Assembly (NCBI RefSeq): GCF_007004665.1
Contig: NZ_ML660052.1
Span: 682,001 to 746,000, forward strand
Direction: 5' to 3'
Length of the DNA stretch: 64,000 bases
Source of the DNA: Denitrobaculum tricleocarpae
GTDB taxonomy: Bacteria; Pseudomonadota; Alphaproteobacteria; Kiloniellales; Kiloniellaceae
Below the pieces are notes generated by a model. That model saw nothing but the letters and a program-made list of their open reading frames with translations. It did no database searches and had not been told where the DNA came from. How positions within the stretch are numbered: the stretch's first letter is position 1; every line of letters starts with the position of its first letter. The position numbers were made by a program, and so were the translations under genes. This document shows positions 49,099-58,459 of this stretch, piece by piece.

Positions 49099-49794
49099 AT
49101 GACCCGCGTTGTTATGCTCGGTGCGACCGGCGCGGTGGGGACCGAGGTGGTTCGTGCGCTGACGGCCATGGAAGAGGTTGGCGAACTGGTTCTGGTGGGG
49201 CGCAGCGCTTTTAACAGCCTGGAGCATCCCAAGATACGGGCCCACACCGCCGATGTCTTTGACCCAGCGGCCTATGCCGTGCATCTGGCCGGCGCTGAGG
49301 TTGCGATCTGCACCTTCGGGGTGGGGCAACCCTCCAAGGTCATCAGGCAGGATTTCCTCCGGATCGACCGGGACGCGGTGCTGGCCTTCGGGAGGGCCTG
49401 CAAGGAGGCGGGGGTTTCGCATTTCCAGCTGCTCTCTTCGGTGGGCGCCGACGCCAATTCGCTTTCATTCTTTCTCCGCGCCAAAGGTGAACTGGAAGAG
49501 GGGCTGCAGGCCCTGGGTTTCGATCGCCTCAGCCTTTTTCACCCCAGCATGATCCTGACTCCGACCAACCGCTACGGCTTGAGCCAGGCCCTGGTGCTGG
49601 CGCTCTGGCCCCGGCTCTCACCTGTGTTTTTCGGGCGGTTGAAAAAATACCGGGGAATCGAGGTGGAGAAGCTGGGCCGGGCGATCGCGCTGAATCTGCG
49701 GCGGAGCGGCCAGGGAAGTGACGTGCTGGAATGGCCCGAGATAATGGCGTTGGCCTCAAACGGGAAGCAGGTGCGTCCTCCGGAAACTTCGTAA
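49099..49794 (+). CDS. NAD(P)H-binding atypical SDR (HTATIP2-like)
   Basis: A 231-residue protein started at the ATG at 49099 (AGGA eight bases upstream). The Rossmann motif is VVMLGATGAVGTEVVRAL. Other segments fit the HTATIP2/NAD(P)-binding group: LVLVGRSAF, VAICTFGVGQPSK, VSHFQLLSSVGADANSLS and LFHPSMILTPTNRYG. The role is probably redox sensing or reduction of a small metabolite; it cannot be named. It stands alone on the plus strand. Confidence 0.85.
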   Translation: MTRVVMLGATGAVGTEVVRALTAMEEVGELVLVGRSAFNSLEHPKIRAHTADVFDPAAYAVHLAGAEVAICTFGVGQPSKVIRQDFLRIDRDAVLAFGRACKEAGVSHFQLLSSVGADANSLSFFLRAKGELEEGLQALGFDRLSLFHPSMILTPTNRYGLSQALVLALWPRLSPVFFGRLKKYRGIEVEKLGRAIALNLRRSGQGSDVLEWPEIMALASNGKQVRPPETS

Positions 49795-49824
49795 ATCCGG
49801 TCTGGCCTGCTTCAAAGTGGGGCG

Positions 49825-51078
49825 CTATTCCAACCCGAAGCAGTTTGCGTAGTAGGTCGTCGTCGCGGGCCAGTCGGAGAAGAGGCCCACGATGCCGACG
49901 TCCTTATGCAGGACGTGCATCAGTTCGAAGACGTCGCCCTCGTTGTCGATCTGATCCTTGACCGTCTGGAAGTACCAGCCGCCGCCGCCGGTCAGGAATC
50001 CCGAGCGCTCGGCGGTCCAGGAGATGATCTTGAGACCGGCCTCTTTCGCGCGCTCGGCATAGAGCGAGGGCACCATCCTATCGCCGTCGAGCTTCACCAG
50101 AACCCACAGCGGCGGCGCGATGTAGTTGACACCCATCTCCTTTAATTCGGTCATGCTGTGACGCCAGGACGTTTCACTCTCCGGGGACCAGCCGCTGTCA
50201 CGGTAGGAATTATCCAGGTAGACGGCCTGCTTGCCGAACTCCGGCTCGTTCTCGATCCAGTAGAGCACGTCCTCGAGATTGAAGGACTGGGCAAAGACGT
50301 CCGAAGGCGGGACACCGGCCTCCTTGTACTCGTTGATCATCTGCTGGGCGTACATGGCCTGGGTATAGTCGCCTTCGTAGGGCATGGAGACGCTGGGCGA
50401 CTTCAGTTCGGGGGTGAACTTCACGCCCAGTTCCTTGAAGAGCTCGATGGATTCGGCGTGGGTCATCAGGCTGCCTTTGCCCGCATAGAGATCGGTGCGG
50501 AACCCCGCAGTGCCGTCCATGTAAGCCTCGGGCGTCTCGGCGGTCCTGTCCGCGGCGTCCATCTTGCCGGTGAGGCTCCTGAATTCCGCCAGCGTGATGT
50601 CCGACGCGCGGCATTCAGCGTCCGCCTTTTTGCTCCCGCTGGCGGGCGTAAAGGGCGCCGTGCACTTCTGCGCCAGGGGGGTGGCCAGGATATTGGTGGT
50701 TGTGTGCAGGTCGTTCTGGGCGTGGCGGCAGACCAGCTCGCGGTCTTTGGTGAAGGTCACATCGCATTCCATGATCCCCGCGCCCATGCGTGCCGCCGCC
50801 CGGTAGGACTCTTCGGTGTGTTCCGGGAACTGCAGCGGTGCGCCCCTGTGGCCGATCGACCAGTCGGATTTCGCGAAGGGCCCCGCGCTGCAGGATTGCA
50901 GTTTCGTCTTCAGCTCGCCCGGGGCCATCTGATCCACCAGAAAGAACGGACGCGGGCCGATCTGGACCGAGCCGGAGGCGTGACCCTCCGCGCTGGCGGA
51001 ACTGGAGATGGAGCTGGAAATCCCGGCCGATGTCGAGAGCAATCCGGCGAAAAGAGCGAGGAGAAGGGGCGTGCGCAT
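49825..51078 (-). CDS. Glycerophosphodiester phosphodiesterase, exported
   Basis: A 417-residue protein from the ATG at 51078. The signal peptide [17 protein letters not shown] exports it. The GDPD TIM-barrel motifs are present: [18 protein letters not shown] (catalytic His-Arg), [20 protein letters not shown] (metal ligands Glu/Asp and catalytic His), KFTPELKSP and a late [13 protein letters not shown]. Such periplasmic enzymes hydrolyse glycerophosphodiesters from phospholipids to glycerol 3-phosphate and an alcohol. Relative to usual ~330-residue exported forms it is slightly long, with an extra segment around residues 100-150. It is a single gene. Confidence 0.92.
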   Translation of the reverse strand: MRTPLLLALFAGLLSTSAGISSSISSSASAEGHASGSVQIGPRPFFLVDQMAPGELKTKLQSCSAGPFAKSDWSIGHRGAPLQFPEHTEESYRAAARMGAGIMECDVTFTKDRELVCRHAQNDLHTTTNILATPLAQKCTAPFTPASGSKKADAECRASDITLAEFRSLTGKMDAADRTAETPEAYMDGTAGFRTDLYAGKGSLMTHAESIELFKELGVKFTPELKSPSVSMPYEGDYTQAMYAQQMINEYKEAGVPPSDVFAQSFNLEDVLYWIENEPEFGKQAVYLDNSYRDSGWSPESETSWRHSMTELKEMGVNYIAPPLWVLVKLDGDRMVPSLYAERAKEAGLKIISWTAERSGFLTGGGGWYFQTVKDQIDNEGDVFELMHVLHKDVGIVGLFSDWPATTTYYANCFGLE

Positions 51079-51185
51079 GAGACCTGACTTTCGTTCATCA
51101 TCGATTTTCAGATGAAGTATCATCTATCGATGACGCTATTGCGACAGTTCTCTGCTCACGCGACTCAAATAGCCCCGCCGATGCT

Positions 51186-51581
51186 CTAGTTTTTGAGGGA
51201 AGTGGCCAAGAGAGTGTGGGACAGGCAAAAGGCGCCGGAGAGAAACCAGAAGAGGTTGCTCAGTTCCACATAGCCGAAGTTCACCTCGATGATACTGATG
51301 ACGACAACAGCAAGCCAAAGGGCGCCGAGAGCGAGGTGCGTCCATCGTTTTTGCCGGGGCGTCTCCATTTTCAGGATCAGGAAAGTGAAAAGCGCCAGCA
51401 GCAGTATCACCCAACGCACGTTCCGCTCGATCTCGACCACCTGGTCGGCGCGGAAATCCAAACGCAGGACGAACAACTCCGGCATTGCGTACATGACGCC
51501 GCCGGTGACGGCCTGGCAGACCGCAAGGGTCACGAGCAGGCTTTTGTAACGAGTCAAAGGACTGGTTTTGAGTTGAAGCAC
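51186..51581 (-). CDS. Small four-helix membrane protein of unknown function
   Basis: A 131-residue protein if begun at the GTG at 51581 (AAGG nine bases upstream). The upstream frame to 51686 contains no convincing protein. Four hydrophobic helices (LLVTLAVCQAVTGGVMYAMP, WVILLLALFTFLILKME, LALGALWLAVVVISIIEV, LFWFLSGAFCLSHTLLATSL) span the membrane. I do not recognise the family. A conserved-looking acidic segment (DFRADQVVEIERNVR) lies between helices 1 and 2. Confidence 0.6.
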   Translation of the reverse strand: MLQLKTSPLTRYKSLLVTLAVCQAVTGGVMYAMPELFVLRLDFRADQVVEIERNVRWVILLLALFTFLILKMETPRQKRWTHLALGALWLAVVVISIIEVNFGYVELSNLFWFLSGAFCLSHTLLATSLKN

Positions 51582-51855
51582 TTTGAGATGCCTTATTTGT
51601 TTGTAAAACGCCGATCTTGCTGAAGAGTGCCGTGTTAGCCCGAGCTCAGCCCGGACACGGAGAGGCCTGAGCAGGCTGGGGCACAAAGCCGGGGTTTCAG
51701 TTTTCCACTTATTTCCAATGCTATCACCGGCTGTATATGATTTAAACCTTTGCGGGTGAATGTCTTGGGGATGCTGCTTCGGTCAAGAAGCGGCAGGCGC
51801 GTGTGCGACCCTTCGCAAAAATCACCGGAAATCATAATGCAAAGGGGAATTTGCC

Positions 51856-52560
51856 ATGTCGGGCTCGGTGTCGTTTAGAAGTCTCGCTCTCGCAATCGGG
51901 CTTCTGTCCGGGCTTGCGGTTACGCATCAGGCCGAGGCGGGGCCGCTGTTTTCGGGGTCTATTTCGGACATTCCCGGCGGAAATCAGGGGATCACCATCA
52001 ACTACCACAGGTTCGAGGTGGTAACTGCCGGCAGGATCGAAATCGATGTGCTGTCGTTCGGTGTGCTGGGTGGGGATTACTTCGGCAGCTCCGGATTGAA
52101 TACGGACATTCATTTGTTTGAATTCGATTCGCTCGGCGATCTTGGTATGCTGGGAAAGTGGCGTGGCGGGGACAACGATGCTTACGGCCCTACTGGCAAC
52201 GACGGATCAAAACTGGCGTTTAACGACCTGAGTTTCGATTCTTTCCTGTCGCTGGATCTGGACGTGGGCAGCTATGTGATCGCCATATCCGATTGGATCC
52301 TCAGGGAAGCCGAGGCCCGCGCCGGGGAACACAGCTACTATACCGGCCGCCCGTGGACGTCGCGGGACGACGACACGCGCCTGGAGATGGTGCGGGGCAC
52401 CACCGGTGACTATGAGATCCGCGTCTCGGGCGACGTCAGGCTGCCGGGCGCGGTGGCAATTCCGGAGCCCGCGAGTTTCGCGCTGCTGGGTATTGGTCTG
52501 ATCGGCCTGGGCGTGATGCGCCGGCGGCGTGCAGAGGGGTTGCTTAAGCGGGGCACGTGA
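51856..52560 (+). CDS. PEP-CTERM sorting-domain protein
   Basis: A 234-residue exported protein with a signal peptide (LALAIGLLSGLAVTHQAEAG) and a C-terminal PEP-CTERM tripartite tail: AIPEPASFALLGIGLIG, a hydrophobic helix, then basic GVMRRRRAEG. Exosortase recognises this tail and anchors the protein at the outer surface, usually in strains that make exopolysaccharide. The body is a beta-rich domain (DIHLFEFDSLGDLGML, DLDVGSYVIAISDW) that resembles the DVUA0089-type secreted domain; this is recalled, not checked. AAAGGGG precedes the ATG. No exosortase gene is in the window. Confidence 0.88.
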   Translation: MSGSVSFRSLALAIGLLSGLAVTHQAEAGPLFSGSISDIPGGNQGITINYHRFEVVTAGRIEIDVLSFGVLGGDYFGSSGLNTDIHLFEFDSLGDLGMLGKWRGGDNDAYGPTGNDGSKLAFNDLSFDSFLSLDLDVGSYVIAISDWILREAEARAGEHSYYTGRPWTSRDDDTRLEMVRGTTGDYEIRVSGDVRLPGAVAIPEPASFALLGIGLIGLGVMRRRRAEGLLKRGT

Positions 52561-52590
52561 GCCCTCCCGTTTGCACAGCTTCCTGGCGCT

Positions 52591-52727
52591 AGAGCAGATC
52601 CGGTTTAGATGGAATCGCCTTGGGCGATCCGTCGTACCGGTGAATCTGCTCTACCTATAAGATGTAGAGCGGGTTCACATGTTTTAGCGAAAACACAGAG
52701 TGTTTCCGTTAAAACATGACGCGCTCT
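52591..52727 (+). repeat. RIME-like bipartite palindromic repeat, copy 3
   Basis: A full copy with both palindromic modules, AGAGCAGATCC...GAATCTGCTCT and TAGAGCGGGTTCA...GCGCTCTA, nearly identical to copy 2. It lies between the convergent PEP-CTERM and chemoreceptor genes, 31 bp after the PEP-CTERM stop. Confidence 0.85.
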
Positions 52728-52801
52728 AAAGCAAAACGGCGCCTGAACCCTATGGATCAAGCACCGTTCGAAGCTGTTTCGGGAAGATTGCCGAGCCCGG
52801 A

Positions 52802-54538
52802 CTAAGCCGCCCGGATCCCGCTCAGGAACTGTTCGATCTCGCTGCGCAGATTGTCGGACTGGCTGCTGAGTTCCCTGGCCGCATTCAGGACTTCGCCCGA
52901 AGCGCTGCCGGTCTGTCCGGCGGCTTCGGCCACTTCGGTGACGGTGCTGGCGGTTTCCTGAGTGCCGCTGGCAGCGCGTTGTGCGTTGCTGGAAATCTCG
53001 CCGGTGGCCGCGCTTTGCTCCTCGACCGCCGCGGCGATGCCGGTGGTGATTTCGTTGATCTTCTCGATCGTGCCGCCGATGCTGGAAATCGCCTCTGCGG
53101 CGCCGTTGGTGGCGTCCTGGATCGAACTGACCTGGGCACCGATCTCCTCGGTGGCGCCGGCGGTCTGGGTGGCGAGGTTCTTGACCTCGCTGGCGACCAC
53201 CGCAAAGCCCTTGCCGGCCTCGCCCGCGCGGGCCGCCTCGATGGTGGCGTTCAGGGCGAGCAGGTTAGTCTGCTCTGCAATATCCTGGATGAGGGTGACC
53301 ACTTCGCTGATCTTCTTGGCCATCTCGGCCAGGCCCTGCACCTTCTCGTTGGTGCCCTTGGCCTCCGAGACCGCTTCGTCCGCGATATTCTTGGACTGTG
53401 CGACCTGCCGGCTGATCTCCTGGATCGAGCTAGCGAGTTCTTCCGAGGCGGCAGCGACGGTTTGCACGTTTTCCGTGGTCTGACCCGAAGCGGAAGCTGC
53501 GGCGTGTGACTGAGACTTGGTCTGTTCGGCGACCGAGGACATACGCTGCGCCGTCTCGTCGAGGCCGCTGGCGGAGTTGGAAACCGAGCGCAGAATGTCG
53601 GAGACAGCCTGGTCGAAACCGCTGATCAGCTTTTCGATGGCCGCGGCGCGCTGTTCCTTCGCGGCGCTCTCGGCGGCGGCAGCTTCTTCGAGGCGCTGCC
53701 GTTCGATGGCGTTGTCCTTGAAGATCTGAACCGCGCCGGCCATTTGACCAATCTCGTCTTTCTGACCCCGGTTCGGAATTTCGACGCTGGTGTCTTTGTC
53801 GGCCAGACGGGTCATGACCGCGGTCAGGCCGGTCACCGGACCCGAAATGGCGCGGGCCATCAGGAAGGCGGCGCCAAGCGACATTGCAGCCCCGACAGCC
53901 AGAACCGACAGCACGATCACGAGCTGCTGAAACAGGCTCGCGCGGGCCTGGGCCTGCAGGTCTTCGGCGCGCGTCTGCATGGACTGCGCTATCTCCGCCA
54001 GGAGGGTGGAGACGTTCGTCAGCTGCGCTTCCGCATCATTCAGGTTCATGGTGGCCATGAAGAGGTCGTCACCCATTTCGTCAACCACGGAAGCCGCCGC
54101 TTTGGCGTAATCCGACAAGGCCCGGGAGACGGCTTCCAATCGAGGCGGCGCGGCTTCGGCTGTTTCTTCGCCGTCCTGCGCGACCTTCTCTTGGCTGCTT
54201 GGTGCAGGCTGGTCGGCAATCATCACATCAATGCCTTCGTGCACGCTTTGCATGGTGGCGAGGGCCTGAGATGAGACAGCGTCAATATTCTCCTGCGTTA
54301 CGGAATTTGCTGTCCAGACCGTCGCCCGGAGGATTGAAGCGTGTGCCCGGTTCAGGTCTACCCTGATCGCACTGATCTTAGTTGCCTGTGTGATCGCTTT
54401 GGCAGCCTCTTCTTCAAGTGCGCTGCTGCGCTCGAAGCTCACCAGGAAGGCGGCGGTGACGGCAAGCATCGCAAGGACGGCGATGCCGGGCGCGATCAGT
54501 GATTTGATGCGGATCGAGGCGTTGCTGAGCTGGAGCAT
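52802..54538 (-). CDS. Methyl-accepting chemotaxis protein
   Basis: A 578-residue transmembrane chemoreceptor. Helix TM1 ([19 protein letters not shown]), a periplasmic four-helix-bundle sensor of about 160 residues with an acidic insert, and TM2 ([20 protein letters not shown]) are followed by HAMP ([17 protein letters not shown]). The kinase-control tip is in [20 protein letters not shown]. Methylation helices surround it; there is no C-terminal CheR-binding pentapeptide. A separate exported cache-domain protein is encoded just upstream on the same strand, with a hairpin in between, and may act as a ligand-binding partner. Confidence 0.95.
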   Translation of the reverse strand: MLQLSNASIRIKSLIAPGIAVLAMLAVTAAFLVSFERSSALEEEAAKAITQATKISAIRVDLNRAHASILRATVWTANSVTQENIDAVSSQALATMQSVHEGIDVMIADQPAPSSQEKVAQDGEETAEAAPPRLEAVSRALSDYAKAAASVVDEMGDDLFMATMNLNDAEAQLTNVSTLLAEIAQSMQTRAEDLQAQARASLFQQLVIVLSVLAVGAAMSLGAAFLMARAISGPVTGLTAVMTRLADKDTSVEIPNRGQKDEIGQMAGAVQIFKDNAIERQRLEEAAAAESAAKEQRAAAIEKLISGFDQAVSDILRSVSNSASGLDETAQRMSSVAEQTKSQSHAAASASGQTTENVQTVAAASEELASSIQEISRQVAQSKNIADEAVSEAKGTNEKVQGLAEMAKKISEVVTLIQDIAEQTNLLALNATIEAARAGEAGKGFAVVASEVKNLATQTAGATEEIGAQVSSIQDATNGAAEAISSIGGTIEKINEITTGIAAAVEEQSAATGEISSNAQRAASGTQETASTVTEVAEAAGQTGSASGEVLNAARELSSQSDNLRSEIEQFLSGIRAA

Positions 54539-54625
54539 TTTTCGTTTCTACCTGAGTGACCGTGACCCCGGAACGCGCCCGCTGATGAGCGCAGAGCGGA
54601 TCCGGGTTCACATGCGCGTACAAGA

Positions 54626-54655
54626 GTGTGACCGTCGTCTTGCTGACGGTCACAC
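54626..54655 (-). terminator. Hairpin between cache protein and chemoreceptor genes
   Basis: GTGTGACCGTC pairs with GACGGTCACAC over 11 bp with an 8-nt loop, 16 bp after the cache-protein stop (minus strand). It should end or attenuate the small gene's transcript before the chemoreceptor gene. Confidence 0.7.
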
Positions 54656-54671
54656 CGAGAGGCGGGAGACT

Positions 54672-55121
54672 TTACTGAGCGTAAGCGCCCACGCCGACAA
54701 CCTTGTCGCCGACCCGCACGATGTAGCTGGTCTTTGCTTCAACCGCTTTGGTCGTGGGGTTCTGCCACTTGTAGTCAACCCAGTCTTCACCGTCGATCTT
54801 CAGGAACTCGGTGACGAAAGCCTTGCCGTCGACATCTTTCAGAGCATTGACGTTACGACCGACCAGTGTCGCCTTGGCGCCGTGCGCCATCATGGTGCCG
54901 TCGTCGCCGATGACAAAGACATAGAGGTCACGGTCGTGCCAGTCGCCACCGGGCGCCATGAAGGCTGCGATCGCGGCATCGTCGCCGTTCTGCTGCATGT
55001 ATTCCGCCGCCTTGACAGCCATTGCCTTGGCTTCATCCGGGGAGGCGTTGGTGTTGGCCATGGCAGTCGTGGTGAAGCCAAGAACCAGGCTCAACAGAGC
55101 CGCAATAAACTTCGTCTTCAT
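54672..55121 (-). CDS. Exported single cache-domain protein
   Basis: A 149-residue protein started at the ATG at 55121 (GGA nine bases upstream; ATG at 55139 is less likely). The signal peptide is FIAALLSLVLGFTTTAMA. The mature part is one small cache (sCache_2-like) domain: RDLYVFVIGDDGTMMAHGAK, LVGRNVNALKDVDGKAFV, WVDYKWQNPTTKAVEAKT and a final GVGAYAQ. Free-standing periplasmic cache proteins bind small ligands such as organic acids. Its position just upstream of a chemoreceptor gene on the same strand suggests a sensory partnership. The ligand is unknown. Confidence 0.9.
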   Translation of the reverse strand: MKTKFIAALLSLVLGFTTTAMANTNASPDEAKAMAVKAAEYMQQNGDDAAIAAFMAPGGDWHDRDLYVFVIGDDGTMMAHGAKATLVGRNVNALKDVDGKAFVTEFLKIDGEDWVDYKWQNPTTKAVEAKTSYIVRVGDKVVGVGAYAQ

Positions 55122-55320
55122 TTCAGTAATTCCATTCAAATAACAATGGGCGTAAGGTTACTTACAGTGGTTTAGGTTTGATTTTTTAAAAGACGGTAAA
55201 TTCTAAATTGATGAAATATGAACTGCTGCGTTTCTATTGGTTCGGTCAAAACAACTTATTGGATTTTTTCGCTAATTATCCTTTTGATGTAGGGTGTTAG
55301 TATTTTTGCAGTCTTTGACT

Positions 55321-55680
55321 CTACAACTCTTGGTATTTATGGTTTTTTTTGCCCTTAATGCCCCCGGCGGTAGGCGTTGCTGGCGGGTTCGGGTGTACAA
55401 CAGAGGCGCGCAAGATCATGGAGGGACCGGCAGGCCGAAATTGCCCAACCGGCATCAGGACTCCGACTTTGCCCGACCGCGGCAAGTCTAAAAATGGAAT
55501 GACCCTGGGGTCGCTGAGCTTGCGGTGCCACGAAGCCGCCGCGCCCGGGTCAAGCGGGAAACCGTATTGGCCAAGCGCGTAGGCATCCGCCATGAACTTA
55601 AGGGCACCCTCGAAATACAGCTCCGCAGCGGTGCGGATGTGGCTAAGGCCAAGCGCTTCATCGCGGGTTAAATCCCTTCC
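55321..55680 (-). pseudogene. Read-through remainder of a Sel1-repeat gene after an in-frame TAG
   Basis: Directly behind the TAG at 55681-55683 the frame stays open and continues the repeat pattern: DLTRDEALGLSHIRTAAELY, then FEGALKFMADAYALGQYGFP and LDPGAAASWHRKL. This matches the A...Y..G...D...A..W..K spacing of Sel1 units. After about codon 70 the sequence (e.g. KVGVLMPVGQFRPAGPS) no longer looks like repeat protein. The gene was probably longer and has been cut by a nonsense mutation, or the TAG is occasionally read through. Confidence 0.6.
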
Positions 55681-56073
55681 CTACAAGAGGTCGAGGCCGA
55701 GACACCAGTTGGCGTAGGCATGGCCAGCGGCGGCGGCCTTTCGACAGAAGCTGGCCGCAGCAACGAAGTCTCGCTTGTCATAAAGAAGCTGGGATAAACG
55801 GAACATGGCTTCGACATGTCCCTGATCTGCGAGGCCGGTCAGATGCGCGAGATAGCGGGCCCTTGCCTCGTCCCCGCTTCCCGCCGGGTTTTCCAGGAGG
55901 AGGGTTTCCCGCCAGAAGACGGCATCCGGGTGCGCCGCGCTGACCAGGGGCGCGAGGAGATCGTCAATCCACTGCAAGAGGGTTGCGCGCCGACTATCGT
56001 CACTCACGTGCCAAGAGGCGTCTATCAGCGCCTTTGCCTCGGTAAGGCGTTCCTGGGCTTCATCTTCGGTCAA
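55681..56073 (-). CDS. Sel1-like repeat protein, probably truncated
   Basis: A 130-residue soluble protein of helical repeats. The first half is a helical leader (EDEAQERLTEAKALIDASWH). From about residue 85, Sel1-like units begin (GHVEAMFRLSQLLYDKRDFV, AAASFCRKAAAAGHAYANWC). The last codons LGLDLL end in TAG in the middle of a repeat, and the frame continues in the same register for at least 60 codons with repeat-like sequence. This suggests truncation of a longer gene. Sel1 proteins are scaffolds; no partner can be named. Confidence 0.65.
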   Translation of the reverse strand: MTEDEAQERLTEAKALIDASWHVSDDSRRATLLQWIDDLLAPLVSAAHPDAVFWRETLLLENPAGSGDEARARYLAHLTGLADQGHVEAMFRLSQLLYDKRDFVAAASFCRKAAAAGHAYANWCLGLDLL

Positions 56074-56184
56074 GTTGTTTCAAGTCCCTTTTTTGCGGCG
56101 CGGCATTGCATCACGGACGCCGTAAACCGCGCAGGGCCAGTCTATGCGTCCATGACCTTGTTCGACAAAACTTAACAATTCGAA

Positions 56185-57480
56185 CTATTTCAGCTGATCC
56201 AGCGCGGGATCGAGCAGAGCCATGACGCGCTCCAGAACTTCGCCTTGGTCCTCCGCGTAGGCCTTGGCGGCGCTGCTCATTTCGGCGCGGGCCGCGGGTT
56301 CCCGCAGCAGCTTGACAACGGCGGCGGCGAGCGTGCCCGGGCGGTCCACAATGGGTTTCAGGGCACCGGCGGCACTCATGTCCTCGACAATACGCTGGAA
56401 ATTGCCGCAGTGCGGCCCGCAGATCAGCGCGCAGCCCAGGTGGGCGGCTTCGATCGGGTTCTGGCCGCCCTTGGGCGCCAGGGTGCCGCCCATCACGGCG
56501 ACCGGATTGAGCCGGAACCAGAGGCCCAGTTCGCCCAGCGTGTCGGCGACGTACATCTGGGTCTCGGGCGTGAGCGGCTTGCCCTTGCTGCGCAGGGTCA
56601 CAGTCATTTCGTTGGCGCGCAGTTCCTCGGCGACAATCGGTCCGCGCTCGGGATGACGGGGCACGACCATGGTCAGGAGGTCGGGGTAGGTCCAGGCGAC
56701 CCGCTGATGGGCCTGCGCCGCGATGATCTCTTCGCCCGGGTGGCTGGAATAGATCAGCCAGGTCGGGCGGTCACCGATCTCGGCCCGCAGCCGCGCGAGC
56801 TCTTCCGCGTCAGCCTGCAGGGGAGGCGCCGCGAACTTCAGGTTGCCCGGTGAGGTGCAGTCGGCGAAGCCCAAAGCCTGAAAGTGCCGCTGATCCTCCG
56901 GCGATTGCGCCTGGATGCTTGCAAAACTCTTCAGCAGTGAGCGGAACACCGGGCCGGAACGCTTCCAGCCCCGAAAGGACTTCCGGGACATGCGGCCGTT
57001 GATCAGGTGCAGGGGAATCTGTCGCTTGCGGGCTTCCAGCAGAAGATTGGGCCAGAACTCCGACTCGATCATCAGCCCGAGCTGCGGATGCCAGTGATCG
57101 AAAAAGCCTCTCACCGCTGCCGGCGTGTCGATCGGCGCGAACTGGTGAATGACACCTTCGGGCAGGCGCTGCACCATCATCTTTGCCGAGGTGACGGTGC
57201 CGGTGGTGACCAGGATCTTGAGGTCGGGACGGTCCTTTCGCAGGCGTTCGATCAAAGGCAGGGCGGAGACGGATTCTCCGACGCTTGCGCCATGGATCCA
57301 GATCAGGGTCCCTTCCGGGCGCGCGATACTGCTTCGCCCGAAGCGCTCGCCAAAGCGTTCCGCGTCCTCCTTGCCGCGCGCCAGACGCTTGTCCATGTGG
57401 CGTTCGATCAAGGGAGCGCCGAGTGTCCCGAAGCCGCGATAGAGGGCGAAGACCGTGTTGGCGATAAGGGAGCCGGCCAT
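56185..57480 (-). CDS. waaA: Kdo transferase (3-deoxy-D-manno-octulosonic-acid transferase)
   Basis: A 431-residue GT30 enzyme that adds Kdo from CMP-Kdo to the lipid A precursor on the inner face of the inner membrane. Family features are an N-terminal hydrophobic helix (LIANTVFALYRGFGTLG), the catalytic Glu in WIHGASVGESVSALPL, VTTGTVTSAKMM, LMIESEFWPNLLLEARKR and a C-terminal GGTLAPKGGQNPIEAAHLGC. It is third in a minus-strand run with a family 2 glycosyltransferase and an epimerase (2-5 bp gaps), so a lipopolysaccharide operon is likely. Confidence 0.95.
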   Translation of the reverse strand: MAGSLIANTVFALYRGFGTLGAPLIERHMDKRLARGKEDAERFGERFGRSSIARPEGTLIWIHGASVGESVSALPLIERLRKDRPDLKILVTTGTVTSAKMMVQRLPEGVIHQFAPIDTPAAVRGFFDHWHPQLGLMIESEFWPNLLLEARKRQIPLHLINGRMSRKSFRGWKRSGPVFRSLLKSFASIQAQSPEDQRHFQALGFADCTSPGNLKFAAPPLQADAEELARLRAEIGDRPTWLIYSSHPGEEIIAAQAHQRVAWTYPDLLTMVVPRHPERGPIVAEELRANEMTVTLRSKGKPLTPETQMYVADTLGELGLWFRLNPVAVMGGTLAPKGGQNPIEAAHLGCALICGPHCGNFQRIVEDMSAAGALKPIVDRPGTLAAAVVKLLREPAARAEMSSAAKAYAEDQGEVLERVMALLDPALDQLK

Positions 57481-57482
57481 GG

Positions 57483-58454
57483 TCAGGGTCTCCCCGCTGC
57501 CGGCCCGGGAGAGGCGTTGCGGATCTGCGCAAAGCTGGCGGCAAGGCCTGCGTCCAGGTCAAAGGGCGGCGTCCAGTCGATATCGCGCTTAAGGGGTTCA
57601 CTGTCCAGTTCAAGGGAGCCGGTCAGGCGCTCGATTGCCGCGCTGCGTCCGGTTACTTTCCCCGCGAGCCGGAGCAGCCAGAGCGGGCAGGGCCACAAGC
57701 GGGCGGGCCGCCCGAGGGCCGCCGCCAGCGCCCGGATCAGCTTGGGGGTCGAGACGCCCGGACCGTCCGCGATCTCGTAGCAGCGCTTCTGTCCGGCGGG
57801 CTGCTCCAGGCAGCGCCCCACCGCGTCGCAGAGATTGCCGATATAGAGAAAGGCGCGTCGGTTCCTGATCGAGGCCAAAGGCAGCGGCAGGCCCCGTTCG
57901 ATCACCTTGATCAGCAGGGCAAAATTGCCGGGCGCCTCGGGCCCGTAGATCAAGGGAGGGCGCAGGCAGGTGAGGCTCATCCCGCTGTCCCCGGCAACCT
58001 CGTGCAAAGCCTGTTCCGCCTCCAGCTTGCTGATCTGATAGGGCGTGGCGTCGGGGCTGTCGTGCGCCACCCGGGCGCCGATCGAGCTGAGAAAGATGAA
58101 GTGCTTTACACCGGCCTCCAGCGCCTGACGGGCAAGGGCCCGCGTGCCTTCGACATTGACGCGCCGGAAGGCTTCCAGCGGGTCTGCTGCGGTTTCTTCC
58201 AGGATGTGGACGCGGGCCGCGCAGTGTACGACGGCATCGGCACCGCTCAGCGCAGCCCGCCAATCGCTGCGGCCGTTCAGATCTCCGGTGATGAAAGTCT
58301 CGATGTTTGAGAGCTCCAGGCGGGATTTCGCCCGCAGGGAGGCGCGGACCCGAAAGCCCTGCCCGGCGAGGTGCCGGCAGAGATTCCGGCCCACGAAGCC
58401 GTTCGCGCCTGTCACCAGGACGCGCAGGGGGACTATTTCAGCACCGGCGGCCAT
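57483..58454 (-). CDS. NAD-dependent epimerase/dehydratase (sugar nucleotide)
   Basis: A 323-residue extended SDR from the ATG at 58454 (a start at 58511 would overlap the previous gene). The NAD motif is RVLVTGANGFVGRNLCRHL. Further family points are GADAVVHCAARVHILEE, FIFLSSIGARVAHDS, the catalytic YQISK pair and LRPPLIYGPEAPGNF. Relatives act on UDP-GlcNAc or UDP-galactose derivatives for O-antigen and undecaprenyl-linked sugars. It lies 5 bp after the glycosyltransferase gene and 2 bp before waaA, all on the minus strand. The exact sugar is not clear. Confidence 0.88.
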   Translation of the reverse strand: MAAGAEIVPLRVLVTGANGFVGRNLCRHLAGQGFRVRASLRAKSRLELSNIETFITGDLNGRSDWRAALSGADAVVHCAARVHILEETAADPLEAFRRVNVEGTRALARQALEAGVKHFIFLSSIGARVAHDSPDATPYQISKLEAEQALHEVAGDSGMSLTCLRPPLIYGPEAPGNFALLIKVIERGLPLPLASIRNRRAFLYIGNLCDAVGRCLEQPAGQKRCYEIADGPGVSTPKLIRALAAALGRPARLWPCPLWLLRLAGKVTGRSAAIERLTGSLELDSEPLKRDIDWTPPFDLDAGLAASFAQIRNASPGPAAGRP

Positions 58455-58459
58455 CGGCC

